Shown here one piece after another: positions 1 through 8,463 of a stretch of 64,000 nucleotides of DNA. Origin of the DNA: G963555815 sp965249615 [NCBI: bacterium] (lineage in GTDB: Bacteria > UBA8248 > JACPRG01); contig CBDFMI010000006.1 in the NCBI GenBank assembly GCA_965249615.1, positions 310,001 to 374,000 on the forward strand, written 5' to 3'. The notes beneath the pieces were generated by a model that saw only the letters and a program-made list of their open reading frames with translations, was not told the DNA's origin and searched no databases. Numbering within the stretch: the stretch's first letter is position 1; each line of letters opens with the position of its first letter. A program made the translations under genes and the position numbers.

Positions 1-1470
1 CCTTTCTTGCATGGCCCGCATGGCCACCACATGCGCCAGGTAGACGGAGATGATGTGGCCTGACACGATCGCGATCACCGAAGTGAACCAGACGAACCGG
101 GCGCCAATGAGCCCGATGTTGATTCGGTACTGTGCTGTTCCCAGAAGGTCCCAGCCGAATCCGAAGGGGTCGGATGCTGTGCGGATGATGCCCTGGCCCT
201 GGACCAGGAGGAAGGAGAGGTTGTGGGACAGGTGGTAGGCGATGGCGATAGGGACGAGAGAAAAGACAAAGAGGCTGGCCATCTTCCCCGTGGAAAGCCG
301 GTGGTCGCTCACGGCAGCCATCAGGGCACAGAAGATGAAATAGACACCCAGGAACAGAACCGGGAAGCCGACGAGCCCCAGAGTGGAGATAAGGGGACCT
401 TCAAACCCGCCCATCCATTGAAAGGAGTTGTAGAAGGAGAACACAATTTTTACCCATGGAGGAGTCTCGGTGAAGCCGTCAAAGGTGACCGTCGAGAGGA
501 CCAGCAGGACAAATACGACCATGGAAAGAGGGACCCCCCCGTCCCTGATGAGACCCACGGCGGGGGGCCGCAAGTTCCACTCGCGGTCTGATTCGTCTGC
601 CCGGTTGAAGCACTCGTAACAATTAACGCAACCCTTGTCCTCGTGCCCGCATTCGGCGGACCCGTATTCGACTGAGGAACAGGTCTGACAGACGGCCGGG
701 TTTCGCACCCGGACCTCAGTGGGGGCAAACCGCGCCAGGATGCCGAAGGCCACGGAGAAGGCTTCCCCGTGCCGAAGCCATTGTTCTCTTCCAAAGAGGA
801 ACATTCCGAACCAGGTGATGAAGGAGTAAACAGTCACCGCGAAGGAGAGTTTGAGAGGCACCACGCTGCCGTCCCATACCAGCTCCGCCCAAGCAAATGC
901 GAGGAACAGGATGACCCCAGGCCAGACCCCAAGCCATTTTGGATAGGAGTGGTGGGCCGAGAGTTCTTCGCCGGGTCTGAAGCGGCGGTAGAGGGCTTCT
1001 GCCCAGGCGAAGGAGATCTTCCAGGGGTTAATCAACGCCCACAGGTTTCCCAACAGGGGGGAGACAAAGGCCAGACCGACCCACCAGATGATCCACACCA
1101 TGGTTGGGAGCACATTCCTGATCGGGTTTTGGTTTCCCAGGTAGCCCGCGAGGATGACCAGGACGAACACGCCCAGGGCGAACAGCTTCACCACGAAGAG
1201 GGTGAAAGGATGAGCGAGAAAACGGCCCCCGCGCCAGCGAAGCAGGTTGAGGCGGGGGTAGGCATGGAGTCCTCGGTTGCCTCGGACAAAGAGACCCACG
1301 GCGGCGAAGGAGAGGACGACCGCCGCGCCCGCACCGGCCATATAAAGCCAAAGGGGGACGGGCAGGTCATAACGCTGGCCGAAAGCGTGGGCGTGCGCGA
1401 GCACAGTCCAGCCGAGGGTGGCGACGATCCCCCCCAGGCCGACCAGCCACTTTCTCCAGTGTCCACTCAC
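1..1470 (-). CDS. Multi-pass membrane protein, 3' end beyond window (fenitrothion hydrolase-annotated family)
   Basis: This reading frame is open from a GTG at 1470-1468 to the window edge, giving 490 codons without a stop. The GTG overlaps the upstream TGA by 4 bp (GTGA), so the two genes are probably translationally coupled. The protein has an N-terminal membrane segment followed by an AHAFGQRYDLPVPLWLY motif and about ten further hydrophobic segments. A cysteine-rich loop near residues 266-291 (CQTC, then C, then CVNCYEC) could bind metal or an Fe-S cluster. From memory, the AHAFG-RYDLP-P motif is typical of membrane proteins annotated as fenitrothion hydrolase in many genomes; that name rests on little biochemistry. 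Pairing with a cupredoxin-like protein suggests a copper or redox role (inference). The C-terminus is missing. Confidence 0.75.
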   Translation of the reverse strand, partial: MSGHWRKWLVGLGGIVATLGWTVLAHAHAFGQRYDLPVPLWLYMAGAGAAVVLSFAAVGLFVRGNRGLHAYPRLNLLRWRGGRFLAHPFTLFVVKLFALGVFVLVILAGYLGNQNPIRNVLPTMVWIIWWVGLAFVSPLLGNLWALINPWKISFAWAEALYRRFRPGEELSAHHSYPKWLGVWPGVILFLAFAWAELVWDGSVVPLKLSFAVTVYSFITWFGMFLFGREQWLRHGEAFSVAFGILARFAPTEVRVRNPAVCQTCSSVEYGSAECGHEDKGCVNCYECFNRADESDREWNLRPPAVGLIRDGGVPLSMVVFVLLVLSTVTFDGFTETPPWVKIVFSFYNSFQWMGGFEGPLISTLGLVGFPVLFLGVYFIFCALMAAVSDHRLSTGKMASLFVFSLVPIAIAYHLSHNLSFLLVQGQGIIRTASDPFGFGWDLLGTAQYRINIGLIGARFVWFTSVIAIVSGHIISVYLAHVVAMRAMQER

Positions 1471-1814
1471 TGGGGGTGGACCTCTAGATAGAGGAGGATG
1501 GTTTCTTCTCCGTGCGCAGGCCCGCCGAGCCCGTGGGCGGCGATGGGAAACCGGCCGGTGGCGTGGGCCTTGAAAGTGAACACGACGGAGGCGTCCGGGT
1601 TCACCTGTTTTTCGATGTCGTAGCCGTGGAGATGAACGGATGTTGCTTCATCGCTCGTCCAACGGAGGGTCACCGTCTCCCCCTGCGTGACGCGCAGCAC
1701 ACTATCGTCCCTCGTTAGTTTTTGGTCCTGGATGCTCAATTCAAAAACCCGCCCCTCCTCTTCGGCCTCTGGGTCCGGGGGCGAGTCAGGGTGCTGGGCG
1801 GCAACCGGGGTCAC
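1467..1814 (-). CDS. Cupredoxin-like periplasmic protein with an apparently frameshifted signal peptide
   Basis: The 115 codons from GTG 1814 encode a cupredoxin-like beta-sandwich. It has the pattern expected of plastocyanin-like copper proteins: VTQGETVTLRWTSDEATSVHLHGYDIEK, an F-A-TGRFPI strand, then a His-containing loop. No obvious Cys ligand is seen. From GTG 1814 the protein would start at MTPVAAQH, the tail of a signal peptide. A better start, GTG 1863-1861 with GGAG 7 nt upstream, lies in another frame. Joining the frames near 1840 by removing one base gives a normal signal peptide (MRVVLVLVGLLSAALF, then VTPVAA-Q). The gene is therefore either a recent pseudogene or carries a sequence error. 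It overlaps the following membrane-protein gene by 4 bp. Confidence 0.65.
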   Translation of the reverse strand: MTPVAAQHPDSPPDPEAEEEGRVFELSIQDQKLTRDDSVLRVTQGETVTLRWTSDEATSVHLHGYDIEKQVNPDASVVFTFKAHATGRFPIAAHGLGGPAHGEETILLYLEVHPQ

Positions 1815-1919
1815 AAAAAGCGCCGCAGATAGCAGTCCTACCTAGGACCAGAACCACTCGCACTTATTTTCTCCTCTCTCTCTTGTGTTGCGAACGGGGT
1901 GGAGATCCAGGGGCTTTTA

Positions 1920-3305
1920 TCATGATTTAGGGTTCTTTTTTTTGTTTTTTGCCTTTCTCACGAGCTCCCGCCAGTGATTCAATTGCTCGGCGACGGATTT
2001 CTCGTAGCCCCGGTCGGTCGGCTGATAGTAAATGCGCTCAGACAGGTTGTCGGGCAGATGGGTCTGCTCGGGCACAAAGGCCTCTTCGCGGTTATGGGCA
2101 TATTGATAGTTTTTGCCGTAGCCGAGCTTTTTCATAAGGCGCGTCGGGGCGTTTCGGATGTGAAGGGGGACCGGCTCGTTCATGGTCTCCCGGACGTCGC
2201 GCGAGGCCTCGCCGTAGGCCTGATACAATGCGTTGCTCTTGGGCGCCGTGGCCAGATAGACGGCCGCCTCGGCCAGGGCCAAATGGCCTTCGGGCGGACC
2301 GATGAAATGAAAGGCGTCCTTTGCGGCGATGGCGATGGTGAGGGCCTGGGGGTCCGCGAGACCGATGTCCTCTGATGCGAACCGGACCATCCGGCGGGCG
2401 ATGTAGAGAGGGTCTTCCCCGCTCTCGATCATCCGGGCGAGCCAGTAGAGGGCGGCGTCGGGATCGCTCCCCCTGAGACTTTTGTGGAGGGCCGAGATGA
2501 TGTTGTAGTGCTCTTCGCCCGCCTTGTCGTAGAGAAGGGCGCGGCGCTGAAGGGCTCCTTCGGCGTCCTCCAGGCGGATCCGGCGTCTACCCTCGGGGTC
2601 CGGCGCGGCCGCCAGGGCCGCCATCTCAAGTGCGTTCAGGGCGATCCGGGCGTCCCCGTTCGACATCCGGGCCAAGTGTTCTGTGGCATCTTCATCGACG
2701 TCCACCCGAAGGGGGGCAAGCCCCTGTTCAGAGACGAGGGTTCGTCTCAGGATCTCGGCCACATCTTCCTCCTTGAGAGGTTCCAGGACAAAGACCTGGC
2801 ACCGCGAGAGAAGGGCGGAGATGATCTCGAAGGAGGGGTTTTCCGTGGTGGCGCCGATGAGGGTGATGAGGCCCGATTCTACGTGGGGCAAAAAGGCGTC
2901 CTGCTGGGCCTTATTAAAACGGTGAATCTCATCGACGAAGAGAATCGTGCGTTTTCTCTCGACGTTCAGGCGGTGCTGGGCGCCGGCAATCACCTCCCGG
3001 AGCTCTTTGACGCCCGAGAGGACGGCACTAAAAGCTTCGAAGTGGGTCCCTGTCTGGTGGGCGATGATGTGGCCGAGAGTTGTTTTTCCTGAGCCCGGCG
3101 GGCCCCAGAAGAGGAGGGAGGTGGGCTCGTCCCCCTCGATGATCCGGCGGAGGATCGTGCCTTCCCCCAGGATCTGTCGCTGCCCTAGAAAGGCCTCAAG
3201 GTTTTCAGGGCGCATCCGGTCGGCGAGAGGACGCACTTCTTCAGGCTCAGGGGATGTACGCCCCCTTCTCTTTGGTGATTCGAAGAGTTCTAAACTTTCG
3301 GTCAA
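1920..3305 (-). CDS. rarA: Replication-associated recombination protein A (RarA/MgsA AAA ATPase)
   Basis: This is a 461-residue AAA+ ATPase acting at stalled replication forks, related to clamp-loader ATPases and eukaryotic WRNIP1. Walker A is GPPGSGKT at residues 68-75 and Walker B is FVDEIHRF at about 123-130. The sensor-1 motif [11 protein letters not shown] and the long MgsA C-terminal region ([16 protein letters not shown]) are typical of RarA, and the length is normal. The start at 3305 (MTESLELF) leaves a short acidic/basic tail before the conserved [16 protein letters not shown]. The gene is divergent from purE. Confidence 0.95.
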   Translation of the reverse strand: MTESLELFESPKRRGRTSPEPEEVRPLADRMRPENLEAFLGQRQILGEGTILRRIIEGDEPTSLLFWGPPGSGKTTLGHIIAHQTGTHFEAFSAVLSGVKELREVIAGAQHRLNVERKRTILFVDEIHRFNKAQQDAFLPHVESGLITLIGATTENPSFEIISALLSRCQVFVLEPLKEEDVAEILRRTLVSEQGLAPLRVDVDEDATEHLARMSNGDARIALNALEMAALAAAPDPEGRRRIRLEDAEGALQRRALLYDKAGEEHYNIISALHKSLRGSDPDAALYWLARMIESGEDPLYIARRMVRFASEDIGLADPQALTIAIAAKDAFHFIGPPEGHLALAEAAVYLATAPKSNALYQAYGEASRDVRETMNEPVPLHIRNAPTRLMKKLGYGKNYQYAHNREEAFVPEQTHLPDNLSERIYYQPTDRGYEKSVAEQLNHWRELVRKAKNKKKNPKS

Positions 3306-3394
3306 ACAAAAAACCCCCGGGAAAACCGCACCAATCCAGCAAAAACCACCATAGGTTCAGATGCCCTTCCGGGTCAAGGCGGAAGGGGCTTCGA

Positions 3395-3423
3395 TTGACA
3401 GCCCCCCCGGCCCGTGCTAAAAG
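3395..3423 (+). promoter_or_regulatory. Predicted sigma70-type promoter for purE-tsaC
   Basis: TTGACA at 3395-3400 and TAAAAG at 3418-3423 are separated by 17 bp, about 70 bp upstream of the purE start. The -35 is a full consensus match and the -10 matches 4 of 6. Prediction from sequence only. Confidence 0.5.
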
Positions 3424-3490
3424 GCGGCAAGTCTTGCGAGGGTCTTTTTAATGAAGAAAACCGAACACATCGCCCACGTGTGAGCCCAAA

Positions 3491-3991
3491 ATGTCATCTG
3501 TACCCCTAGTTGGCATCCTGATGGGAAGCGACAGTGACCATCCGGTCATGTCAGAGGCTTTCGGTATCCTGAAGGCCTTGGATGTCCCCCATGAATTTCT
3601 GGCCGCCTCGGCCCACCGCTCGCCCGAAAGGCTGAGGGACTACATCCGAAAGGCCGAAGGCCGAGGGATAAAAGTCTTCATCGCGGGGGCTGGGGGGGCT
3701 GCCCACCTGGCAGGAGTGATCGCCAGCGAGACCGATCGGCCCGTCATCGGGGTTCCTCTTGATAGCCCTCACCTGAAAGGTCTCGATTCCCTCCTCTCCA
3801 CCGTTCAGATGCCGGGGGGCATCCCTGTGGCGACCGTGGCCATCGGGAAGGCGGGGGCGAGAAACGCCGCCATCCTCGCCGTCCAGATCCTCGCCCTAAA
3901 CGACAAGGACCTCGCTACAAGGTTCCGGCAGTACCGGGTAAAGATGGCGGAAGAAGTCGCCAAAAAATCCAAAAGGATCGGCGGGCTTTGA
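3491..3991 (+). CDS. purE: N5-carboxyaminoimidazole ribonucleotide mutase PurE
   Basis: PurE class I converts N5-CAIR to CAIR in de novo purine synthesis in the cytosol. The 166 residues match the usual size. The phosphate-binding GSDSD motif (12-16), the catalytic SAHRSPE loop (His41, Arg42) and the GAGGAAHLAG motif (65-74) are all present. No purK follows; the next gene is tsaC, starting 1 bp after the purE stop, so the two are probably co-transcribed from the promoter at 3395-3423. Confidence 0.95.
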   Translation: MSSVPLVGILMGSDSDHPVMSEAFGILKALDVPHEFLAASAHRSPERLRDYIRKAEGRGIKVFIAGAGGAAHLAGVIASETDRPVIGVPLDSPHLKGLDSLLSTVQMPGGIPVATVAIGKAGARNAAILAVQILALNDKDLATRFRQYRVKMAEEVAKKSKRIGGL

Positions 3992-3992
3992 T

Positions 3993-4652
3993 TTGCAAGA
4001 AAGCCAAAAGAAGGTCCTTCGAGTTAATGTAGTGCCCGACCACCCTTCTCCTGAAATCATCCACCAGGCAGCTCACGTCCTCACCGAAGGCGGCCTCGTC
4101 GCCCTTCCGACCGACACTCTTTATGGCCTTGCGGCCGACGGGCTGAACGCCGAGGCCGTTGCGCGCGCGGTCTCTCTCAAGAGTCGTTCCGGCCAAAAAC
4201 CCCTGGGGCTTCTCATCTCCGAAGAGGAGATGGCGAAGCTCATCGGGCAAAAATTTTCGGCGTTGGCGAGACTCCTCATCCAAAAATTCTGGCCCGGCCC
4301 GCTCAGCCTCGTCGTCACCGGGCGAGACGACCTCCCCCCAGGCCTAAAAAGTCCAGACGGGGGTGTAAGTCTGAGGCTTCCGGCCTCGGCCCTGGCTCGA
4401 TCGGTCATCTCGGAGCTCGGCCACCCCGTGACAGCCACCAGCGCCAATTTGTCAGGCGGCCCCGACCCGGTCTCGGCCGATCAAGTGGAAGAGAGTCTCG
4501 GGCAGGGAGTTGATCTCATCCTGGATGGGGGCCCCTGCAAGACCACGATCGCATCGACTGTTTTGGATGTCCGCGGAGATCAGCCAAAGCTCATCCGCGA
4601 AGGAGCTGTTCCTTGGGCAGAAATCCTCAGGGTTTTGGGCGAGACTTCCTGA
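3993..4652 (+). CDS. tsaC: L-threonylcarbamoyladenylate synthase (Sua5/YrdC/TsaC family)
   Basis: The protein makes threonylcarbamoyl-AMP from threonine, bicarbonate and ATP, the first step of t6A37 tRNA modification. The YrdC fold is indicated by LPTDTLYGLAADG near the N-terminus, the KSRSGQKPL nucleotide-binding segment and TATSANLSG. At 219 residues it is a single-domain TsaC type without the Sua5 C-terminal domain. The TTG start at 3993 lies 1 bp after the purE stop; a GTG about 14 codons later is possible. The last 26 bp overlap, tail to tail, the dehydrogenase gene on the other strand. Confidence 0.9.
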   Translation: MQESQKKVLRVNVVPDHPSPEIIHQAAHVLTEGGLVALPTDTLYGLAADGLNAEAVARAVSLKSRSGQKPLGLLISEEEMAKLIGQKFSALARLLIQKFWPGPLSLVVTGRDDLPPGLKSPDGGVSLRLPASALARSVISELGHPVTATSANLSGGPDPVSADQVEESLGQGVDLILDGGPCKTTIASTVLDVRGDQPKLIREGAVPWAEILRVLGETS

Positions 4653-5622
4653 GAACCTCAGGATTGACGGGCGTGAAGGGGGGCTTCCCGCGGAGGACGT
4701 TGATCAGATTCTCTGCGGCCAAAGTGCCCATGGCCGTCCGCGTCTCGACGGTGGCGGAAGCGATGTGAGGACAAACGACGACGTTCTCGAGCTTGAGAAG
4801 TTTTGGCTCGACCCTGGGCTCATTCTCAAAGACATCAATTCCAGCCCCGGCGATTCCCCCTTTTTTTAGGGCCTCAGCCAGGGCCTTCTCGTCCACCACG
4901 GGTCCCCTTGACGTGTTGATGAGGTAGGCGCTTTTTTTCATCATCCGAAGGGCCTTTTGGTCGATGAGGTGCCTCGTCTCCGGCCGTAGGGGGGTGTGGC
5001 AGGTAACGAAATCGGCCTCCCGAAGAAGCGTTTTTAAGGGCTTGAACTCAACCCCAAGGAGCTTCTCCAACGCGGGTTTTTGGCGGATGGCGTTGTAGTA
5101 GATGAGCCGCATGTTGAACCCCTTGGCCCTTCGGGCCACCGCCTGACCAATTCGCCCAAGACCCAAGATCCCGAGCGTCTTTCCATGGACGTCCCGCCCA
5201 AGGAACATGAGGGGCGCCCAGGCCCAGGGCTTTTTCTTTCTGAGAAATTTGTCTCCCTCGACGATCCTGCGGGCAACGGCCATGATGAGCGCCCAGGTCA
5301 TGTCGGCGGTGGTCTCCGTCAAGACCTCGGGGGTGTTGGTCACCACGATCCCGCGGCGCGTTGCCTCGGCCACCTGGATGTTGTCAAACCCGACGGCGTA
5401 GTTGGCGATGACCTTGAGCTGGGGGCCGGCCCGGTCCATGGCCTCGGCGTCCATCCGGTCATTCAGAAGTGAAAGAACACCCGCCTTGCCTTTAAGGCCC
5501 TGCAGAAGCTTTTGGCGGCTCATGGGCCGGTCGTGGGGGTTCACCTCGGCGTCGAGGGCCTTTGTGACCATCCGCATCGCCTGTTCTGGCAAAAGCCGTG
5601 TCACCAGGACTTTTGGTTTCAT
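4627..5622 (-). CDS. D-isomer 2-hydroxyacid dehydrogenase (glyoxylate/hydroxypyruvate reductase-like)
   Basis: This is an NAD(P)-dependent D-2-hydroxyacid dehydrogenase of 331 residues. It has the Rossmann motif GLGRIG (154-159) and the catalytic set Arg239 (INTSRGP), Glu268 (ENEP) and His286 (CPHIASAT). It most resembles GyaR/GhrB-type reductases acting on glyoxylate or hydroxypyruvate; the exact substrate cannot be read from the sequence. The frame is open 59 codons further upstream, but that part lies inside the dehalogenase gene and is not protein-like, so ATG 5622 (MKPKVLVTRL) is chosen. Its 3' end overlaps tsaC. Confidence 0.9.
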   Translation of the reverse strand: MKPKVLVTRLLPEQAMRMVTKALDAEVNPHDRPMSRQKLLQGLKGKAGVLSLLNDRMDAEAMDRAGPQLKVIANYAVGFDNIQVAEATRRGIVVTNTPEVLTETTADMTWALIMAVARRIVEGDKFLRKKKPWAWAPLMFLGRDVHGKTLGILGLGRIGQAVARRAKGFNMRLIYYNAIRQKPALEKLLGVEFKPLKTLLREADFVTCHTPLRPETRHLIDQKALRMMKKSAYLINTSRGPVVDEKALAEALKKGGIAGAGIDVFENEPRVEPKLLKLENVVVCPHIASATVETRTAMGTLAAENLINVLRGKPPFTPVNPEVLRKSRPKP

Positions 5623-5647
5623 GATCCGATTGGTTTTCTCTGGGGTG

Positions 5648-6526
5648 TTAGGCGGCCCCTTGGAACCAGTTGTGGATCGCGCTACAGATTTCCTCTGCGG
5701 CATCTTCTTGAATAAAGTGTCCCGCTCCTTCCAGCAGTACAACTTTATTTTTTCGGAAGAGACCTTGAAAGCGTTCACGCTCGGGCTGCTGAAAAGCAAA
5801 ATCTTTCAGCCCCCAAACGATAAGCGCCGGATGATCAGCGATGGTCTCGAAATTCCATTCGATTTCGGCGAGAAACCGCTCAGCGTGTACAAGCTGGCGG
5901 GGGAAGATGTGCGTGGGTGCGCGAGAGCTGCGTTTTCGAAACGGCTCCAGATACATCTGGTGCTCAGCGCGCGGTAGGCCGGTTTTTACCCCTTGGCGCA
6001 TAAAGAATCGCACCACCCCATTAAACCAGAATGCCGCAAGCCTCCCGACCGGGCCGCCCATGATTTGGCTGAACCTGGCCACCCTGGGATGGTCGGCAAG
6101 TGGCCATGCCCACGTATTGCCGACAATGAACCGATTCACCAGCTCAGGCCTGCGAATAGCCAGGCTGAATTCAATCGGACCGCCCCAGTCCTGCACCATT
6201 ATTGTGGGTTTGCTCAGGTTCAGCCGATCGACGAATTCCTCAACGATCAGACTGTGCTCACGCGGGGTGAACGTGTACCCATCCGGCGCGCTCGAGAGGC
6301 CGAAACCGGGATAGTCGAGGGCCACGCATCGGAAGTGGTCTTTTAGGCCCTTGATGAGCTTTCGATAGAGAAAGGACCACGTCGGATTACCGTGAAGCAG
6401 GAGCAGGATTGGACCGGCCCCTTCGTCGACATAGTGGACAGAGGCGCCAATTTTCATTGAGAGAAAGCGTTGTTGATATGGAAACAGGTGCGTGGGGACC
6501 TGGAATTTTAGCGGAACGTCAGCCAT
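5648..6526 (-). CDS. Haloalkane dehalogenase-like alpha/beta hydrolase
   Basis: This 292-residue alpha/beta hydrolase has aspartate as nucleophile (VQDWGG, Asp113), the hallmark of haloalkane dehalogenases. The oxyanion/halide motif HGNPTWSFLYR carries Asn47, Trp114 follows the nucleophile as the usual second halide-binding residue, and the triad is completed by a likely Asp242 and His270 (GAGHFIQED). It has no signal peptide, so it should be cytosolic. Family knowledge indicates hydrolytic release of halide from short haloalkanes; the natural substrate is unknown. The first ~25 codons and the ribosome-binding region are duplicated upstream of the neighbouring carbonic anhydrase gene at about 7211-7306. 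Confidence 0.85.
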   Translation of the reverse strand: MADVPLKFQVPTHLFPYQQRFLSMKIGASVHYVDEGAGPILLLLHGNPTWSFLYRKLIKGLKDHFRCVALDYPGFGLSSAPDGYTFTPREHSLIVEEFVDRLNLSKPTIMVQDWGGPIEFSLAIRRPELVNRFIVGNTWAWPLADHPRVARFSQIMGGPVGRLAAFWFNGVVRFFMRQGVKTGLPRAEHQMYLEPFRKRSSRAPTHIFPRQLVHAERFLAEIEWNFETIADHPALIVWGLKDFAFQQPERERFQGLFRKNKVVLLEGAGHFIQEDAAEEICSAIHNWFQGAA

Positions 6527-6613
6527 GGCCCTAGCCCTCCCTTCTCATAGCCGGCCGTCATGCGACAAGGTTTCTTGTCTTTCCCACGCGCCCACCCGGG
6601 TTCAACCTTGGGT

Positions 6614-7192
6614 TCAGGAGGCGCGGAGTGGGGCCGGCGGCACAACTTGCTTAATCGTCCCGTTGCTTACGTCGTAGACGAAGCCAGAGACGACCAGTTG
6701 GTCTGGCGTTCCGGGAGTGTTCCGGAGTCGCTCGACGTCGTCTTTCACAGACGTGGTGGGGTCGCTGATCGCCATTGCCGATACTTCGTCGGCACTGAGG
6801 CCGAGCCGTTTTACCACCTGTCCCTGGATGGCCGGGTTGGCGAGATGAGACATTCCGCAATCGGTGTGGTGGATAACGACAAGTTCCGGCTGCATAGGGC
6901 TGGTTCCTGGCGGGTTGGCGGCAGCGCCCAGAGTGCTGAGAATGCCGAGATCTCTCATCACCGCGGGCGTGATCCTGCCGCCTGCGTTACGTATGACGAC
7001 TGCGTCGCCGAGTCCGAGCCCGAAGAAGTGTGCAGGATCGACGCGGGCGTCGACACAGGTCAAAATGATCGTTGACAGACGGGGCAGGATCTTGAGGTCT
7101 CCTGCTGCGAACTGCTCAGCAAAGCTCCGGTTGCGATCGAGTAGCGTGGTCAGGGCAGCCGTCTCTCCCCCTGTTGTCTGTTTCTTAGTCAT
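6614..7192 (-). CDS. Beta-class carbonic anhydrase
   Basis: The 192-residue protein carries the beta-carbonic anhydrase zinc site: Cys46, the Asp48-Arg50 dyad (CVDAR), His109 and Cys112 (HHTDCGM). It interconverts CO2 and bicarbonate in the cytosol. ATG 7192 (MTKKQTT) is preferred over an in-frame TTG seven codons earlier because AGGAG lies about 9 nt before the ATG. A 34-codon relic ORF of the dehalogenase N-terminus ends across this start codon (the relic TAA lies within ATGACTAAG), so translation may be coupled to the relic. Confidence 0.88.
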   Translation of the reverse strand: MTKKQTTGGETAALTTLLDRNRSFAEQFAAGDLKILPRLSTIILTCVDARVDPAHFFGLGLGDAVVIRNAGGRITPAVMRDLGILSTLGAAANPPGTSPMQPELVVIHHTDCGMSHLANPAIQGQVVKRLGLSADEVSAMAISDPTTSVKDDVERLRNTPGTPDQLVVSGFVYDVSNGTIKQVVPPAPLRAS

Positions 7193-7289
7193 TTTGTCTT
7201 TCTCCTCTCTCAATTTTCACCGAAAGAAAGCGTTGTTGGTATGGAAACAGGTGCGTTGGGACCTGAAATTTTGGCGGAACGTCAGCCAT
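7185..7289 (-). pseudogene. Duplicated N-terminal fragment of the haloalkane dehalogenase gene
   Basis: The ORF from ATG 7289 reads MADVPPKFQVPTHLFPYQQR and on to FLSVKI, nearly identical to the first 26 residues of the dehalogenase at 5648-6526, then diverges into 8 unrelated codons and stops inside the start of the carbonic anhydrase gene. The nucleotide similarity spans about 7211-7306 against 6448-6545, with roughly a dozen differences over 90 bases, and includes the GGAGG ribosome-binding region. It is a duplication remnant; it might still be translated as a leader peptide. Confidence 0.8.
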
Positions 7290-7427
7290 AGGCCCACCCT
7301 CCTTCTTCTGGTACAAAGGGTTGAGAGATACGGGGATCCTAGCACCGACCCTATCTCATGGGAAGGAGCGGGGGATCTCAGGCCTGTCTTCGAAGGAGAA
7401 CCTTACGAGAGGCCGGTTGCGGTCTCT

Positions 7428-8450
7428 CTATCTCGTCTTTTTTTCGGAAGGGTGGTGTCTGAGGATATAGAGAGGTTTTTTCTCATAGTAGATCCGGGCG
7501 ACGAGCTCCCCCAGGAGACCCATCATGATGAGCTGGACTCCTACGAGGAGCAGGAGGGCCCCGAGGAGGAGAAGGGGTCTTCCGCCAATCTGCTGACCCA
7601 GGGCCAGCTTGAGGAAGGTGAGATAAACGGAGATCCCGAACCCCCCCAGAAAGGCGAGGGCCCCGATGCCGCCGAAGATGCGGATGGGAGAGGCCGAGAA
7701 GCTCAGGAAGAATTTGACCACGAGGAGGTCCATGAGGACGCGGAAGGTCCGCCAGATGGAATATTTCGATTTGCCAAGGCGGCGGGGGTGGTGACGGACC
7801 TCCATCTCCACCAGGTCGATTCCCACCCAGGCGGCAAGGGCCGGGACGAAGCGGTGAAGGTCCCCGTGGAGATGGATGTTCTCGATGACCTCCCGGCGGT
7901 AGGCCTTGAGGGTGCAGCCGTAGTCGTGGAGCTTGACCCCCGTGATCCAGGAGATGAGCCAGTTGGCGATGGCGGAGGGAAGCCGGCGAGACCAGAAGGG
8001 ATCCTTTCGGGTCCGGCGCCAGCCGCTCACGACATCGTGGTGGCGGGCTTTCTCCAGGAGCGCGGGGATGTCCCGAGGGTCGTTCTGCAGGTCTCCGTCC
8101 ATGGTGATGATAATGTCCCCCCGGGCGCGATCAAAGCCCGCCTGGAGGGCTGCGGTCTGTCCGAAATTTCGGCGGAAGGGGATGAGAACTGCGCGAGGGT
8201 CTCCTTTCCGGATGCCCTTCAGGATCTCGCCCGTCCCGTCGGTGCTGCCATCGTCCACATAAAGGATCTCGTAGCTCACCCCAAGGGGGGAGAGAGTCTG
8301 GGAGATCTCGTCGTGCAGGGTGGGGACGTTCCCCGCCTCGTTGAAGAGGGGGATAACGACGGAAAGATCCAGGGCCCCGGTCGCTCCGGCAGAGCTTTCT
8401 GATCCCTCAACGGCGTTTTTTGTCATCCCTACAGCCATAAAAGTTCCCAT
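7428..8450 (-). CDS. Family 2 glycosyltransferase with C-terminal membrane anchor (ArnC/GtrB/DPM1-like)
   Basis: The protein transfers a sugar from a nucleotide donor, most likely to a polyprenyl phosphate at the cytosolic membrane face. The GT-A domain shows VVIPLFNEAGN, VDDGSTDGT, the metal-binding MDGDLQND and SGWRRTRKDPF. It is followed by a long amphipathic segment and two C-terminal membrane helices (FGGIGALAFLGGFGISVYL and the LLLLGALLLLVGVQL region), the typical ArnC/GtrB layout. The start is uncertain: ATG 8450, or ATG 8426 (MTKNAVEG). It lies just downstream of the PAP2 phosphatase gene, suggesting joint work in undecaprenyl-phosphate-linked sugar chemistry. Confidence 0.88.
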   Translation of the reverse strand: MGTFMAVGMTKNAVEGSESSAGATGALDLSVVIPLFNEAGNVPTLHDEISQTLSPLGVSYEILYVDDGSTDGTGEILKGIRKGDPRAVLIPFRRNFGQTAALQAGFDRARGDIIITMDGDLQNDPRDIPALLEKARHHDVVSGWRRTRKDPFWSRRLPSAIANWLISWITGVKLHDYGCTLKAYRREVIENIHLHGDLHRFVPALAAWVGIDLVEMEVRHHPRRLGKSKYSIWRTFRVLMDLLVVKFFLSFSASPIRIFGGIGALAFLGGFGISVYLTFLKLALGQQIGGRPLLLLGALLLLVGVQLIMMGLLGELVARIYYEKKPLYILRHHPSEKKTR

Positions 8451-8463
8451 CGACAGGAAGGGG

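Noticed and set aside
6864-8402. A 512-codon open frame on the plus strand
   Set aside because: It lies antisense to the glycosyltransferase and carbonic anhydrase genes, has skewed composition (many Asp, Glu, Gly, Pro) and no family motifs; long antisense frames are common in high-GC DNA.
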